Positions 1 through 5,057 of a stretch of DNA of 6,887 nucleotides are shown here, piece by piece. The DNA comes from Treponema sp. (GTDB taxonomy: Bacteria; Spirochaetota; Spirochaetia; Treponematales; Breznakiellaceae). The notes beneath the pieces are model-generated. The model worked only from the letters and a program-made list of their open reading frames with translations, was not told the origin of the DNA and made no database searches. Both the position numbers and the translations under genes were made by a program. Location: NCBI GenBank assembly GCA_031268245.1, contig JAIRXN010000139.1, forward strand, positions 1 through 6,887, given 5' to 3'. Position 1 is the stretch's first letter. Each line of letters starts with the position of its first letter.

Positions 1-896
1 TCGGTTACCGCGTAATCCCCGAGCTTGAGGGCCGCCCTTGTAGCCAGTACCGAGTTACAGCCGTGGGCGATATTGGCGAAAGGCCCGCCGTGGATAAGGC
101 AGGGCGTCCCCTCGATAGTTTGAACCAGGTTCGGCTGCAAGGCGTCCCGGAGCAGCGCGGTCATGGCGCCTTCGGCGCCGAGGTCCCGGCAATAGACGGG
201 TTTCCCCTCGTAAGTGTAACCGATCAGAATACTCGCGAGGCGCTTCTTGAGGTCCGCAAGGTCCGTGGCAAGGCAGAGAATCGCCATGACCTCGGAAGCC
301 ACGGTGATGGTGAAGTGTTCGGGCCGGGTAACGCCGTCGGCTTTCGCGCCGAGGCCCACAATCACATTCCGCAAAGCGCGGTCGTTCATGTCCAGAACCC
401 GGGCGAAAAGGATGCGTTTGGGATCAATCCTCAGAGAATTCCCCTGCTGGAGGGAGTTGTCGATCATAGCCGAAAGGAGGTTGTTCGCGCTGGTAACGGC
501 ATGGAAGTCCCCGGTGAAATGGAGGTTGATATCCTCCATGGGGAGTACCTGAGAGTAACCGCCGCCCGCAGCGCCGCCCTTTACGCCGAACACAGGCCCG
601 AGGGACGGCTCCCGCAGGGCGAGAACCGCCTTCTTGCCGATGCGGTTTAAGGCCATGGAAAGCCCCACGCTGGTGGTGGTTTTCCCTTCGCCGGCGGGGG
701 TCGGGTTAATCGCCGTTACAAGGATGAGCCGGCCCGTCTCCTTTTTGGCGAAAAGCCGCTCCAGGAACTCTTTCGAGAGCTTGGCCTTGTACTTCCCGTA
801 AAAATCCAGATCCTCCCCGGATATACCGATTTTCTCCGCGATCTCGGCGATAGGCCGCAATGTTGTGCCGCGCGCAATCTCAGCGTCTGTCAACAT
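1..896 (-). CDS. fhs: Formate--tetrahydrofolate ligase (10-formyl-THF synthetase), N-terminal part, cut by the window edge
   Basis: Cytoplasmic enzyme that joins formate to tetrahydrofolate using ATP, giving 10-formyl-THF; it is the formate-activating step of the Wood-Ljungdahl methyl branch. I translated the minus strand from the ATG at 894-896. The 298 visible residues are about half of the roughly 555 usual for the family. Seen in order: the N-terminal stretch MLTDAEIARG; the ATP-binding P-loop PTPAGEGKTT at residues 65-74; the family-typical EPSLGPVFGVKGGAAGGG at 96-113; LPMEDINLHFTGD at 118-130; and the HGGPFANIAHGCNS region at 269-282. The start is supported by AGGAGAT on the minus strand at 901-907, four bases upstream. 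The frame is open with no defects. The gene is last in the visible metF-etfB-etfA-fhs order, but 151 bp of repeat-bearing DNA separate it from etfA, so its expression may be tuned separately. Identity is very secure. Confidence 0.97.
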   Translation of the reverse strand, partial: MLTDAEIARGTTLRPIAEIAEKIGISGEDLDFYGKYKAKLSKEFLERLFAKKETGRLILVTAINPTPAGEGKTTTSVGLSMALNRIGKKAVLALREPSLGPVFGVKGGAAGGGYSQVLPMEDINLHFTGDFHAVTSANNLLSAMIDNSLQQGNSLRIDPKRILFARVLDMNDRALRNVIVGLGAKADGVTRPEHFTITVASEVMAILCLATDLADLKKRLASILIGYTYEGKPVYCRDLGAEGAMTALLRDALQPNLVQTIEGTPCLIHGGPFANIAHGCNSVLATRAALKLGDYAVT

Positions 897-900
897 GATT

Positions 901-907
901 ATCTCCT
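901..907 (-). promoter_or_regulatory. Ribosome binding site of fhs
   Basis: AGGAGAT on the minus strand lies four bases before the fhs ATG. The same block (TATCTCCT on the plus strand) recurs at 966-973, and a variant (ATATCCCCT) at 1033-1041, so the Shine-Dalgarno sequence belongs to the duplicated leader. Only the 901-907 copy is at working distance from fhs. Confidence 0.7.
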
Positions 908-944
908 GTAATAGGCGACGGTATCGCCGCTTATGTAAATCGAA

Positions 945-963
945 ATTAACACGAAGTGTTAAT
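945..963. repeat. Perfect 8-bp inverted repeat, copy 1
   Basis: ATTAACAC-GAA-GTGTTAAT has 8-bp arms and a 3-base centre. On the transcribed minus strand the RNA would be a tight hairpin with a UUC loop; as DNA it could be a dimeric-protein operator. An identical element lies at 1013-1031. Confidence 0.8.
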
Positions 964-975
964 AATATCTCCTAT

Positions 976-999
976 AAAAAAGCGGACGTCTCGCCGCTT
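976..999 (-). terminator. Possible weak attenuator or intrinsic terminator between etfA and fhs
   Basis: On the minus strand AAGCGG (999-994) pairs with CCGCTT (985-980) around an 8-base loop, and the Ts continue to a run of six. This is the shape of a short intrinsic terminator on the transcript entering fhs from etfA. The 6-bp stem is short and the U-run is broken soon after, so read-through is likely. The matching place in copy 1 (914-928, GGCGA-5-TCGCC) makes a hairpin with no T-run. Confidence 0.35.
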
Positions 1000-1012
1000 A
1001 TGTAAATCGAAA

Positions 1013-1031
1013 ATTAACACGAAGTGTTAAT
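1013..1031. repeat. Perfect 8-bp inverted repeat, copy 2
   Basis: It has the same 19 bases as at 945-963, 68 bp away, and lies 17 bp from the etfA stop codon. Exact conservation of the palindrome, while other parts of the unit have drifted, suggests the palindrome matters, although recent duplication would also explain it. Confidence 0.8.
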
Positions 1032-1047
1032 GATATCCCCTTATTCC

Positions 1048-2064
1048 TCACTTCCCCACGAGTTCCGTCAAGGCCGGAACGATTTCAAACAGGTCGCCTG
1101 AAACGGCAATATCAGCCATCTGCATCATCGGGGTATCCGCCTTCTTGTCGATGGCGATGATGGTCTCGCAGGACTGCATGCCTACAAGGTGCTGAATTTG
1201 GCCGGAGATTCCGCAGGCGATGTAGACTTTTGTCTGGACGGTTTGTCCGGTCTGGCCCACCTGATGGGCATAGGAGATCCAGCCTGAGTCAACTGCCGCG
1301 CGGCTCGCGCCGACGGCGGCGCCGATTTTGGCGGCCAGCTTCTCGATCACCTTGAAGCCGTCACTGCCCTTCATGGCCCGGCCGCCCGACACGATGATCG
1401 AGGCGTCCGCCAGGTTCACGGTGGCTTCGGTACTACGGATATATTCGAGGATACGCTTGATCTTCGCTGTATCGCCTGAGACCATGTCTTCGACGATGAC
1501 TTGCCCGGTACGGGACGGGTCCGGAACCGGGGCTTTCATGACCCGCGGCCGCACGGTGGCCATCTGGGGCCGGTGTTTTGAACAACGGATGGTGGCCATG
1601 ATGTTGCCGCCGAAGGCCGGCCTGGTCTGGAGGAGGTCGCCGTTTTCCGGGTCGATGTCAAGGCCCGTGCAGTCCGCTGTGAGGCCGCAGACCGCCGTGA
1701 CCGCCACACGGGGGGCCAGGGCGCGGCCCCGGGTTGTCGCGCCGTAGAGGATAATCTCGGGCCGGCGCTTGGCAATGAGCCGGTTTAAGAGCCGCCCTTC
1801 AAGCTCGTCGTTGAAACCCGCAAGACGGGGGTCTTCGGCAACTATGACGATGTCCGCACCGTAGGGAATGAGGGAGGCTGCGATGTCTTTGACCTTTACG
1901 CCGAAGAGCACCGCGCCGACTTTACTTTTCCGCATGTCAGCCAGCTTCCGGGCAGTGCCGAGAAGTTCGTTGGTCACCGGATGCACGTTTCCCCCCTCCG
2001 CAAGCTCCGCCATCACCCAGATGTCCGAAAAGCTCTGTTTATCGCTATCGTTGGTTATCAACAT
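1048..2064 (-). CDS. etfA: Electron transfer flavoprotein, alpha subunit
   Basis: FAD-carrying large subunit of the EtfAB heterodimer, which moves electrons between a dehydrogenase or reductase partner and other carriers. It is 338 residues, a normal length for an EtfA without the N-terminal ferredoxin domain found in some acetogen homologues. Residues 14-120 form the alpha/beta N-terminal domain (IWVMAEL at 15-21, ILYGATTRGRALAPRVA at 105-121). The C-terminal FAD domain shows GASRAAVDSGW at 252-262, QVGQTGQTV at 268-276, ACGISGQIQH at 283-292 and the AIDKKADTPMMQMADIAVSGDLFEIVP tail region at 304-330. The etfB stop is 18 bp upstream, and AAGGAAG (minus strand, 2078-2084) overlaps that stop but sits 13 bases from the ATG, which is long. 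No closer in-frame start codon is seen. With etfB and metF it forms a tight transcription unit, suggesting the MetF-like enzyme as its redox partner (inference). Confidence 0.95.
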   Translation of the reverse strand: MLITNDSDKQSFSDIWVMAELAEGGNVHPVTNELLGTARKLADMRKSKVGAVLFGVKVKDIAASLIPYGADIVIVAEDPRLAGFNDELEGRLLNRLIAKRRPEIILYGATTRGRALAPRVAVTAVCGLTADCTGLDIDPENGDLLQTRPAFGGNIMATIRCSKHRPQMATVRPRVMKAPVPDPSRTGQVIVEDMVSGDTAKIKRILEYIRSTEATVNLADASIIVSGGRAMKGSDGFKVIEKLAAKIGAAVGASRAAVDSGWISYAHQVGQTGQTVQTKVYIACGISGQIQHLVGMQSCETIIAIDKKADTPMMQMADIAVSGDLFEIVPALTELVGK

Positions 2065-2082
2065 ACTGTTTACCCGTCTTCC

Positions 2083-2871
2083 TTATAAAATTCCACGGTT
2101 TTTTAATTCTTTGAAAAGCTCCGCCGCCGCCTGGCTTGCGCTTCCGCTTATCTTTTTGGACGCCCCGCTCCGGGGAGGAGGCGGTTCGGTTTTAACGACC
2201 CTCGTGGGGGAGCCGTCAAGGCCGATTTTACCGGCTTCCGTGCCGATGTCCGCCGGTTTCCACACGGGGATTTCGGCCTTTTCGGACAGGAGGCGGCCTT
2301 TAAGGGTGGGCACCCTCGGCGTGTTGATACCCTTAACCACGGTAACTACCGCGGGGAAATCGAGTTCGCAGACATCGCAGCCATCCTCATGCATTCGCCG
2401 CAGTGTAACGGTTTTGCCCGATACGGCGTCCACGGTCATGACGTGGGCCGCGAGCTGCCAATCCAGGTGGGCCGCGATGCCGGGACCAACCTGGGCGGTA
2501 TCGCCGTCAACGGCCTGCCTTCCGCAGAGGACCAGATCAACGCCGCCGATTTTCTCGATAGCTTTGGAGAGTATGTAGCTTGTGGCCCAGGTATCCGAGC
2601 CGCCGAAGACCCTGTCGGAGAGGAGCATTCCACGGTCGGCGCCAACCGAGATGGCCTCCCGGATGACATTGGAGGCCCGCTCGGGCCCCATGGACAGAGC
2701 GATAACTTCTCCGCCGTACTTTCTGCGCAGGAGTACCGCCTCTTCAACGGCGTAGGTGTCGAAAGGGTTGAGTGTCGCGGCGATACCCTCCCGGACAATA
2801 CGCTTGGTTTCCGGGTCTATCTTGGCGTCGGTGGTGCCGGGCACCTGTTTGATGCAAACGACTATCTTCAT
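2083..2871 (-). CDS. etfB: Electron transfer flavoprotein, beta subunit
   Basis: Small subunit of EtfAB; it binds a nucleotide (AMP in simple Etfs, a second FAD in bifurcating ones) and docks on EtfA. It is 262 residues, normal for the family. Visible features are the N-terminal strand MKIVVCIKQVPGTTDAKIDP, LNPFDTYAVEEA at 34-45, ALSMGPERASNVIREAISVGADRGMLLSDR at 58-87, and the nucleotide-binding CGRQAVDGDTAQVGP at 116-130. From family knowledge, the last motif and the GSDTWATSYILSKAI stretch (91-105) resemble the NADH-oxidising, bifurcating Etfs of anaerobes more than mitochondrial-type ones, but I cannot prove bifurcation from sequence alone. A proline-rich linker (229-233) precedes a C-terminal helix. 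The start has AAGGAA (minus strand, 2877-2882) five bases upstream, overlapping the metF stop, so translational coupling is likely. Confidence 0.95.
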   Translation of the reverse strand: MKIVVCIKQVPGTTDAKIDPETKRIVREGIAATLNPFDTYAVEEAVLLRRKYGGEVIALSMGPERASNVIREAISVGADRGMLLSDRVFGGSDTWATSYILSKAIEKIGGVDLVLCGRQAVDGDTAQVGPGIAAHLDWQLAAHVMTVDAVSGKTVTLRRMHEDGCDVCELDFPAVVTVVKGINTPRVPTLKGRLLSEKAEIPVWKPADIGTEAGKIGLDGSPTRVVKTEPPPPRSGASKKISGSASQAAAELFKELKNRGIL

Positions 2872-2880
2872 AAAAATTCC

Positions 2881-3678
2881 TTATTTCCAGGTTTCGGAGA
2901 TCAGGGGATACTGGGTTTTGAAGCCCAAAAGTGAGAGATACACACCGCAATTGGGGTACCAGCCGTGAATTTGCCTGAGGCACTCAATGGGATCAAAAGG
3001 GGTGTCTTCAGGGATGGTATAGCCCACGGCGTCGGACAAGAGGCTGAGCTTCTTGCTCATCCAGGCTTCGATGATCACCGGCACATCGGGGTACTTTGCG
3101 AGCATCTCATCAATGACGGCGTTTTTTTCGATAACCGGCTGGGTGATGATAAAGGAGGCCCCCGCGGCGAACTTCCGCTTGAGCTTCTCAAACTCGTGTT
3201 CGGGCGGCTCGTAGGGATTAAAGGCCACGCCCATGGTAAAGGCTCCGGGGTACTCCCGGTTGATGTAGCGCAAAAGCTCCACGGAAGTTACCGACTGTAC
3301 ATCGGCTGCGCCCACATCGGCGGGCTGCAGTTTGGGCAGCCGGTCGGAGCCGTCGCCTGACACCACGAGGAGATACTTAATCCCCAGCTTCCCGCAGGAG
3401 TCGAGGATCTCGTGGAGGTTTTCCTTCGTGTGGAAGGTGTTCAGGTGGATCATCACCTGTTCTCCGTTTACCTTAAGGCCCAGTTCCTCGATGCACTCAG
3501 GCCCCTGGAATGACAAAAGGCCCATGGCATTATCGGTGATGCAGGCGCATCTCCCGCTCTCCCGGACCTTCTCGTACTTATCCGTGAAAAGTTTCAAATC
3601 CGCATCAAGTTTTTCGGTCGCCTGTTTGGGCGGCAAAATCTCTACATGGTAAATTTTATTCTGAATGTGCTGACGCAT
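2881..3678 (-). CDS. metF: Methylenetetrahydrofolate reductase family protein (MetF-like)
   Basis: Probable flavin-dependent TIM-barrel enzyme interconverting 5,10-methylene-THF and 5-methyl-THF, the redox step of the methyl branch. It is 265 residues, slightly shorter than the usual 280-300. Supporting features are HVEILPPK at 11-18, matching the family start with its catalytic Glu (here E13); ITDNAMG at 47-53; MIHLNTFHTKENLHEILDSCGKLGI at 76-100, the folate-family barrel segment; LLVVSGD at 103-109, whose Asp matches the flavin/folate Asp of E. coli MetF (D120); and FAAGASFIITQP at 170-181. Unusual points: the common YPEGH-like motif is replaced by NPYEPPEH (154-161), and TQ is followed by PVIEK rather than aromatic residues, so the folate pocket differs. 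GGAGG at 3688-3692 (minus strand) supports the ATG. It is the first gene of the operon with etfB, etfA and probably fhs. No MetV partner gene is in the window. Confidence 0.87.
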   Translation of the reverse strand: MRQHIQNKIYHVEILPPKQATEKLDADLKLFTDKYEKVRESGRCACITDNAMGLLSFQGPECIEELGLKVNGEQVMIHLNTFHTKENLHEILDSCGKLGIKYLLVVSGDGSDRLPKLQPADVGAADVQSVTSVELLRYINREYPGAFTMGVAFNPYEPPEHEFEKLKRKFAAGASFIITQPVIEKNAVIDEMLAKYPDVPVIIEAWMSKKLSLLSDAVGYTIPEDTPFDPIECLRQIHGWYPNCGVYLSLLGFKTQYPLISETWK

Positions 3679-3686
3679 GGGACAAC

Positions 3687-3692
3687 GCCTCC
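3687..3692 (-). promoter_or_regulatory. Ribosome binding site of metF
   Basis: GGAGGC on the minus strand, 8 bases before the ATG at 3676-3678. This is a strong site that fixes the start of the first gene of the operon. Confidence 0.7.
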
Positions 3693-3764
3693 GATCAGTT
3701 TAAGTCTAATAGGTCTAAAATGGAGAAGATCGGGAAAGTATGCTACTGTATTTTTTGTCCAAAT

Positions 3765-3782
3765 ATAGCAATATTTTGCTAT
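3765..3782. repeat. 7-bp inverted repeat in the divergent promoter region
   Basis: ATAGCAA-TATT-TTGCTAT has perfect 7-bp arms with a 4-base centre. It lies 87 bp before the metF start, downstream of the candidate leftward promoter. It could be an operator or an mRNA leader hairpin; there is no G+C-rich stem or T-run to make it a terminator. Confidence 0.6.
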
Positions 3783-3825
3783 CCTGCTTATTCTTTGATT
3801 TATTGGCTGAAAATCAGGATTATAT

Positions 3826-3852
3826 TGTCAATTTTTTCCATATTAATTGACA
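3826..3852. repeat. 7-bp inverted repeat overlapping the candidate -35 boxes
   Basis: TGTCAAT and ATTGACA are perfect complements separated by 13 bases, placing the half-site centres about two helical turns apart. The right half contains the TTGACA of the rightward candidate promoter, and the candidate leftward promoter lies in the same interval, so a dimeric regulator bound here would touch both. Confidence 0.5.
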
Positions 3853-3895
3853 GGAAAAATAAAAGGATTAATCATACTGATATTATCCTAATGAC

Positions 3896-3900
3896 GAGGT
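3896..3900 (+). promoter_or_regulatory. Ribosome binding site of the methyltransferase gene
   Basis: GAGGT sits six bases before the ATG at 3907. It supports this start, which also gives the family-typical N-terminus MIIIGEKING. Confidence 0.65.
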
Positions 3901-3906
3901 GCTTCC

Positions 3907-4707
3907 ATGATTATTATTGGTGAAAAAATTAACGGATCGATTCCGAATATGGCAAAGGCAATTGCGGAAAAGAATGAGGATTACATTCGTAATGTGGCAA
4001 AAAGGCAATCCCAGGCCGGGGCGAATTTTCTCGACGTATGCGCCTCGGTTCAGCCGGATCTTGAATATGAAACTCTCAAATGGCTCATCGGCCTGGTTCA
4101 GGAAGTAACGGATACTCCTATTTCCGTCGACAGCCCCAATCCGAAGATTTTTGAAAAAGCACTCCCGCTTTGTAAAAAACCGGGACTCATAAATTCCGCG
4201 TCCCTGGAAAAGAACAAAATCGATCTTGTATTCCCGTTGATCGCCGATACGCCCTGGAACTGCGTGATCCTTCTCTGTGATGATGAGGGGATTTCGGTAT
4301 CCGCGGAAAAACGGATTAAGATTTTCGATACTATTCTCAAGAAAGCCGCCGACTACAAGATTTCCCCGGATCGCCTCTATATCGATCCTGTGGTGGAAAT
4401 GCTTGCCTCTTCGGAAGACGGGATCGCCAAGATTATCACCACCATCAAAAAGGTGAGGGAACTATGTCCGGAGGTTCATATTACCAGCGGGGCCAGCAAT
4501 ATCTCATATAACCTGCCCATGCGTAAATTTATCAACCGGAGTTTCATCATTCTCTGCATGGGAGCTGGGATGGACAGCGCCATTGTCGATCCCCTCAACA
4601 AGGATATGCTGGGTCTTCTCTACGCGGCGGAGGCCCTTTTGGGCAGGGACGAAATGTGCATGGATTACATCAACGCCTTCAGGGACGGCCTTTTCGGGGA
4701 AGCATAA
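3907..4707 (+). CDS. Methyltetrahydrofolate:corrinoid protein methyltransferase (pterin-binding, AcsE/MtgA-like)
   Basis: Cytoplasmic TIM-barrel enzyme that moves a methyl group between methyl-THF and the cobalt of a corrinoid protein. It is 266 residues, close to the 262 of Moorella AcsE. Family marks are MIIIGEKING at 1-10; FLDVCAS at 41-47; SVDSPN with D75; INSAS with N96; YIDP with D160; and GASNISYN with N198 and N202. These line up with the folate-binding D75, N96, D160 and the catalytic-type N199 of Moorella AcsE as I remember them, so activity is likely. The DVCAS segment, where AcsE has DLNVG, points to the group that serves O-demethylase or methylamine/betaine-type methyl transfer rather than strict AcsE; this subtype call is tentative and no symbol is assigned. 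It is transcribed divergently from the metF-etf operon. No corrinoid protein gene lies beside it, so the partner must be encoded elsewhere. Confidence 0.9.
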   Translation: MIIIGEKINGSIPNMAKAIAEKNEDYIRNVAKRQSQAGANFLDVCASVQPDLEYETLKWLIGLVQEVTDTPISVDSPNPKIFEKALPLCKKPGLINSASLEKNKIDLVFPLIADTPWNCVILLCDDEGISVSAEKRIKIFDTILKKAADYKISPDRLYIDPVVEMLASSEDGIAKIITTIKKVRELCPEVHITSGASNISYNLPMRKFINRSFIILCMGAGMDSAIVDPLNKDMLGLLYAAEALLGRDEMCMDYINAFRDGLFGEA

Positions 4708-4753
4708 AGAATCCCAAGGAAGCTCAGTAATTTTACTTTTAGCCGCAGATAAT

Positions 4754-4973
4754 CACGAACCACTCGAACAAGACGTATTCCGGCTTGACGGCGGGGAATA
4801 ATATTCGGAAGATGAGCTTAATTGGCACGAACCTCACGAACTTTTGCCTTGATAATATCAATTTTGCCTCTAGGTTCGGCATAGTTTAAATGAAAGGGAA
4901 GAGAAACCTTTATGAAAAGGGAGGGAAAATGAAGGGCGCTCTATTCTGTTCGTGTTGGTTCGTGTCGTTCGTG
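4754..4973. repeat. Cluster of CACGAAC / GTTCGTG motifs, forming an imperfect long-range inverted repeat
   Basis: CACGAAC occurs at 4754-4760, 4826-4832 and 4835-4841, with a CTCGAAC variant at 4763-4769. The complement GTTCGTG occurs at 4948-4954, 4958-4964 and 4967-4973. The segment near 4825-4841 matches the complement of 4958-4975 at about 15 of 18 positions, giving two arms roughly 115 bp apart. Spacings of 9-10 bp within each arm suggest a degenerate short tandem repeat. It looks like the remains of a dispersed intergenic element, not a CRISPR. Confidence 0.6.
4842..4868. repeat. Palindrome flanked by a 7-bp direct repeat
   Basis: TTGATAATATCAA (4849-4861, 5-bp arms, 3-base centre) is flanked immediately on both sides by TTTTGCC (4842-4848 and 4862-4868). 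The layout resembles a tiny insertion with a target duplication, or a protein-binding site. It is short enough to arise by chance. Confidence 0.45.
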
Positions 4974-5048
4974 GCAAATTTCTTCAGTAAAAGTCAAACT
5001 GCTGAAGGAAACTGCGCGGCTATTGACTCTATGGGAAGCCCCGCTTAA
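4929..5048 (+). CDS. Possible small ORF (39 residues), hypothetical
   Basis: ATG at 4929 is preceded by GGGAGG ending about five bases upstream, a strong Shine-Dalgarno match. The frame runs to TAA at 5046-5048. The peptide begins MKGALFCSCWFVSFVANFF, a hydrophobic, leader-like stretch, then becomes polar (SKSQTAEGNC). Its stop overlaps the AAGG that serves the lipoprotein start at 5058, the same coupling layout as in the etf operon. A six-codon frame (4912-4932) overlaps its start codon. Against it, the hydrophobic part is encoded by the GTTCGTG repeats, which suggests chance coding. I recognise no family and consider it unproven. Confidence 0.25.
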   Translation: MKGALFCSCWFVSFVANFFSKSQTAEGNCAAIDSMGSPA

Positions 5049-5057
5049 GGTAAATTT

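Larger units (their letters stand above)
900..1032. repeat. Tandem duplication of a ~67-bp leader unit between etfA and fhs
   Basis: Copy 1 is about 900-965 and copy 2 about 966-1032. Matching blocks are TATCTCCT at 900-907 and 966-973; a 21-base identical block at 924-944 and 991-1011; and a 19-base identical block at 945-963 and 1013-1031. Offsets of 66, 67 and 68 bases show small indels between copies. The part between the first two blocks has diverged but can form a GC-rich hairpin in both copies. The unit contains the fhs ribosome binding site and fills almost the whole 897-1047 gap. It could be a dispersed spirochaete repeat inserted twice, or a leader duplicated in place; I cannot tell which from one window. 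Confidence 0.85.
3679..3906. promoter_or_regulatory. Divergent AT-rich promoter region between the metF operon and the methyltransferase gene
   Basis: This 228-bp region is markedly richer in A+T than the genes beside it and must hold the start signals for both transcription directions. It contains two inverted repeats (3765-3782 and 3826-3852). Leftward, a perfect TATAAT (minus strand, 3819-3824) has a TTAATA 16 bases upstream as a possible -35. Rightward, a perfect TTGACA (3847-3852) has AATCAT 17 bases later (3870-3875) as a weak -10. Both assignments are eye-matched guesses. Sharing one regulatory region would let one regulator control both the methyltransferase and the metF-etfBA unit. 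Confidence 0.5.
4708..5057. other. 350-bp intergenic region with dispersed short repeats
   Basis: It lies between two plus-strand genes. It contains CACGAAC-type motifs (4754-4973), a 13-bp palindrome flanked by direct repeats (4842-4868), a possible small ORF (4929-5048) and a loose inverted repeat TATTCC/GGAATA (4776-4781 and 4795-4800). I find no clear intrinsic terminator after the methyltransferase gene and no convincing promoter for the lipoprotein gene. Confidence 0.6.

Noticed and set aside
63..650. 195-residue plus-strand open frame across fhs
   Set aside because: It is antisense to a clear Fhs coding frame. The peptide has no family-like motifs, and the frame is open only because of the high-GC codon pattern of fhs.
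897..1047. Riboswitch (for example a tetrahydrofolate riboswitch) upstream of fhs
   Set aside because: The region is explained by two simple tandem hairpin units. I could not see a multi-helix junction or the conserved core of a known folate riboswitch.
1868..2578. 236-residue plus-strand frame spanning the etfA-etfB junction
   Set aside because: It is antisense to two well-supported Etf genes, low in complexity (Ser/Pro/Arg-rich), and has no good ribosome binding site.
3720..3923. 67-residue plus-strand frame in the divergent intergenic region
   Set aside because: AT-rich, composition-driven peptide that runs into the start of the methyltransferase gene in another frame and covers the candidate promoters and inverted repeats. 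Read as regulatory DNA instead.
4708..4800. Intrinsic terminator after the methyltransferase gene
   Set aside because: The only inverted repeat seen (TATTCC/GGAATA, 13-base loop) is AT-rich at its base and lacks a following T-run.
4754..4973. CRISPR-like reading of the CACGAAC motifs
   Set aside because: Motifs are only 7 bp, in both orientations, with irregular spacing and no uniform spacers.
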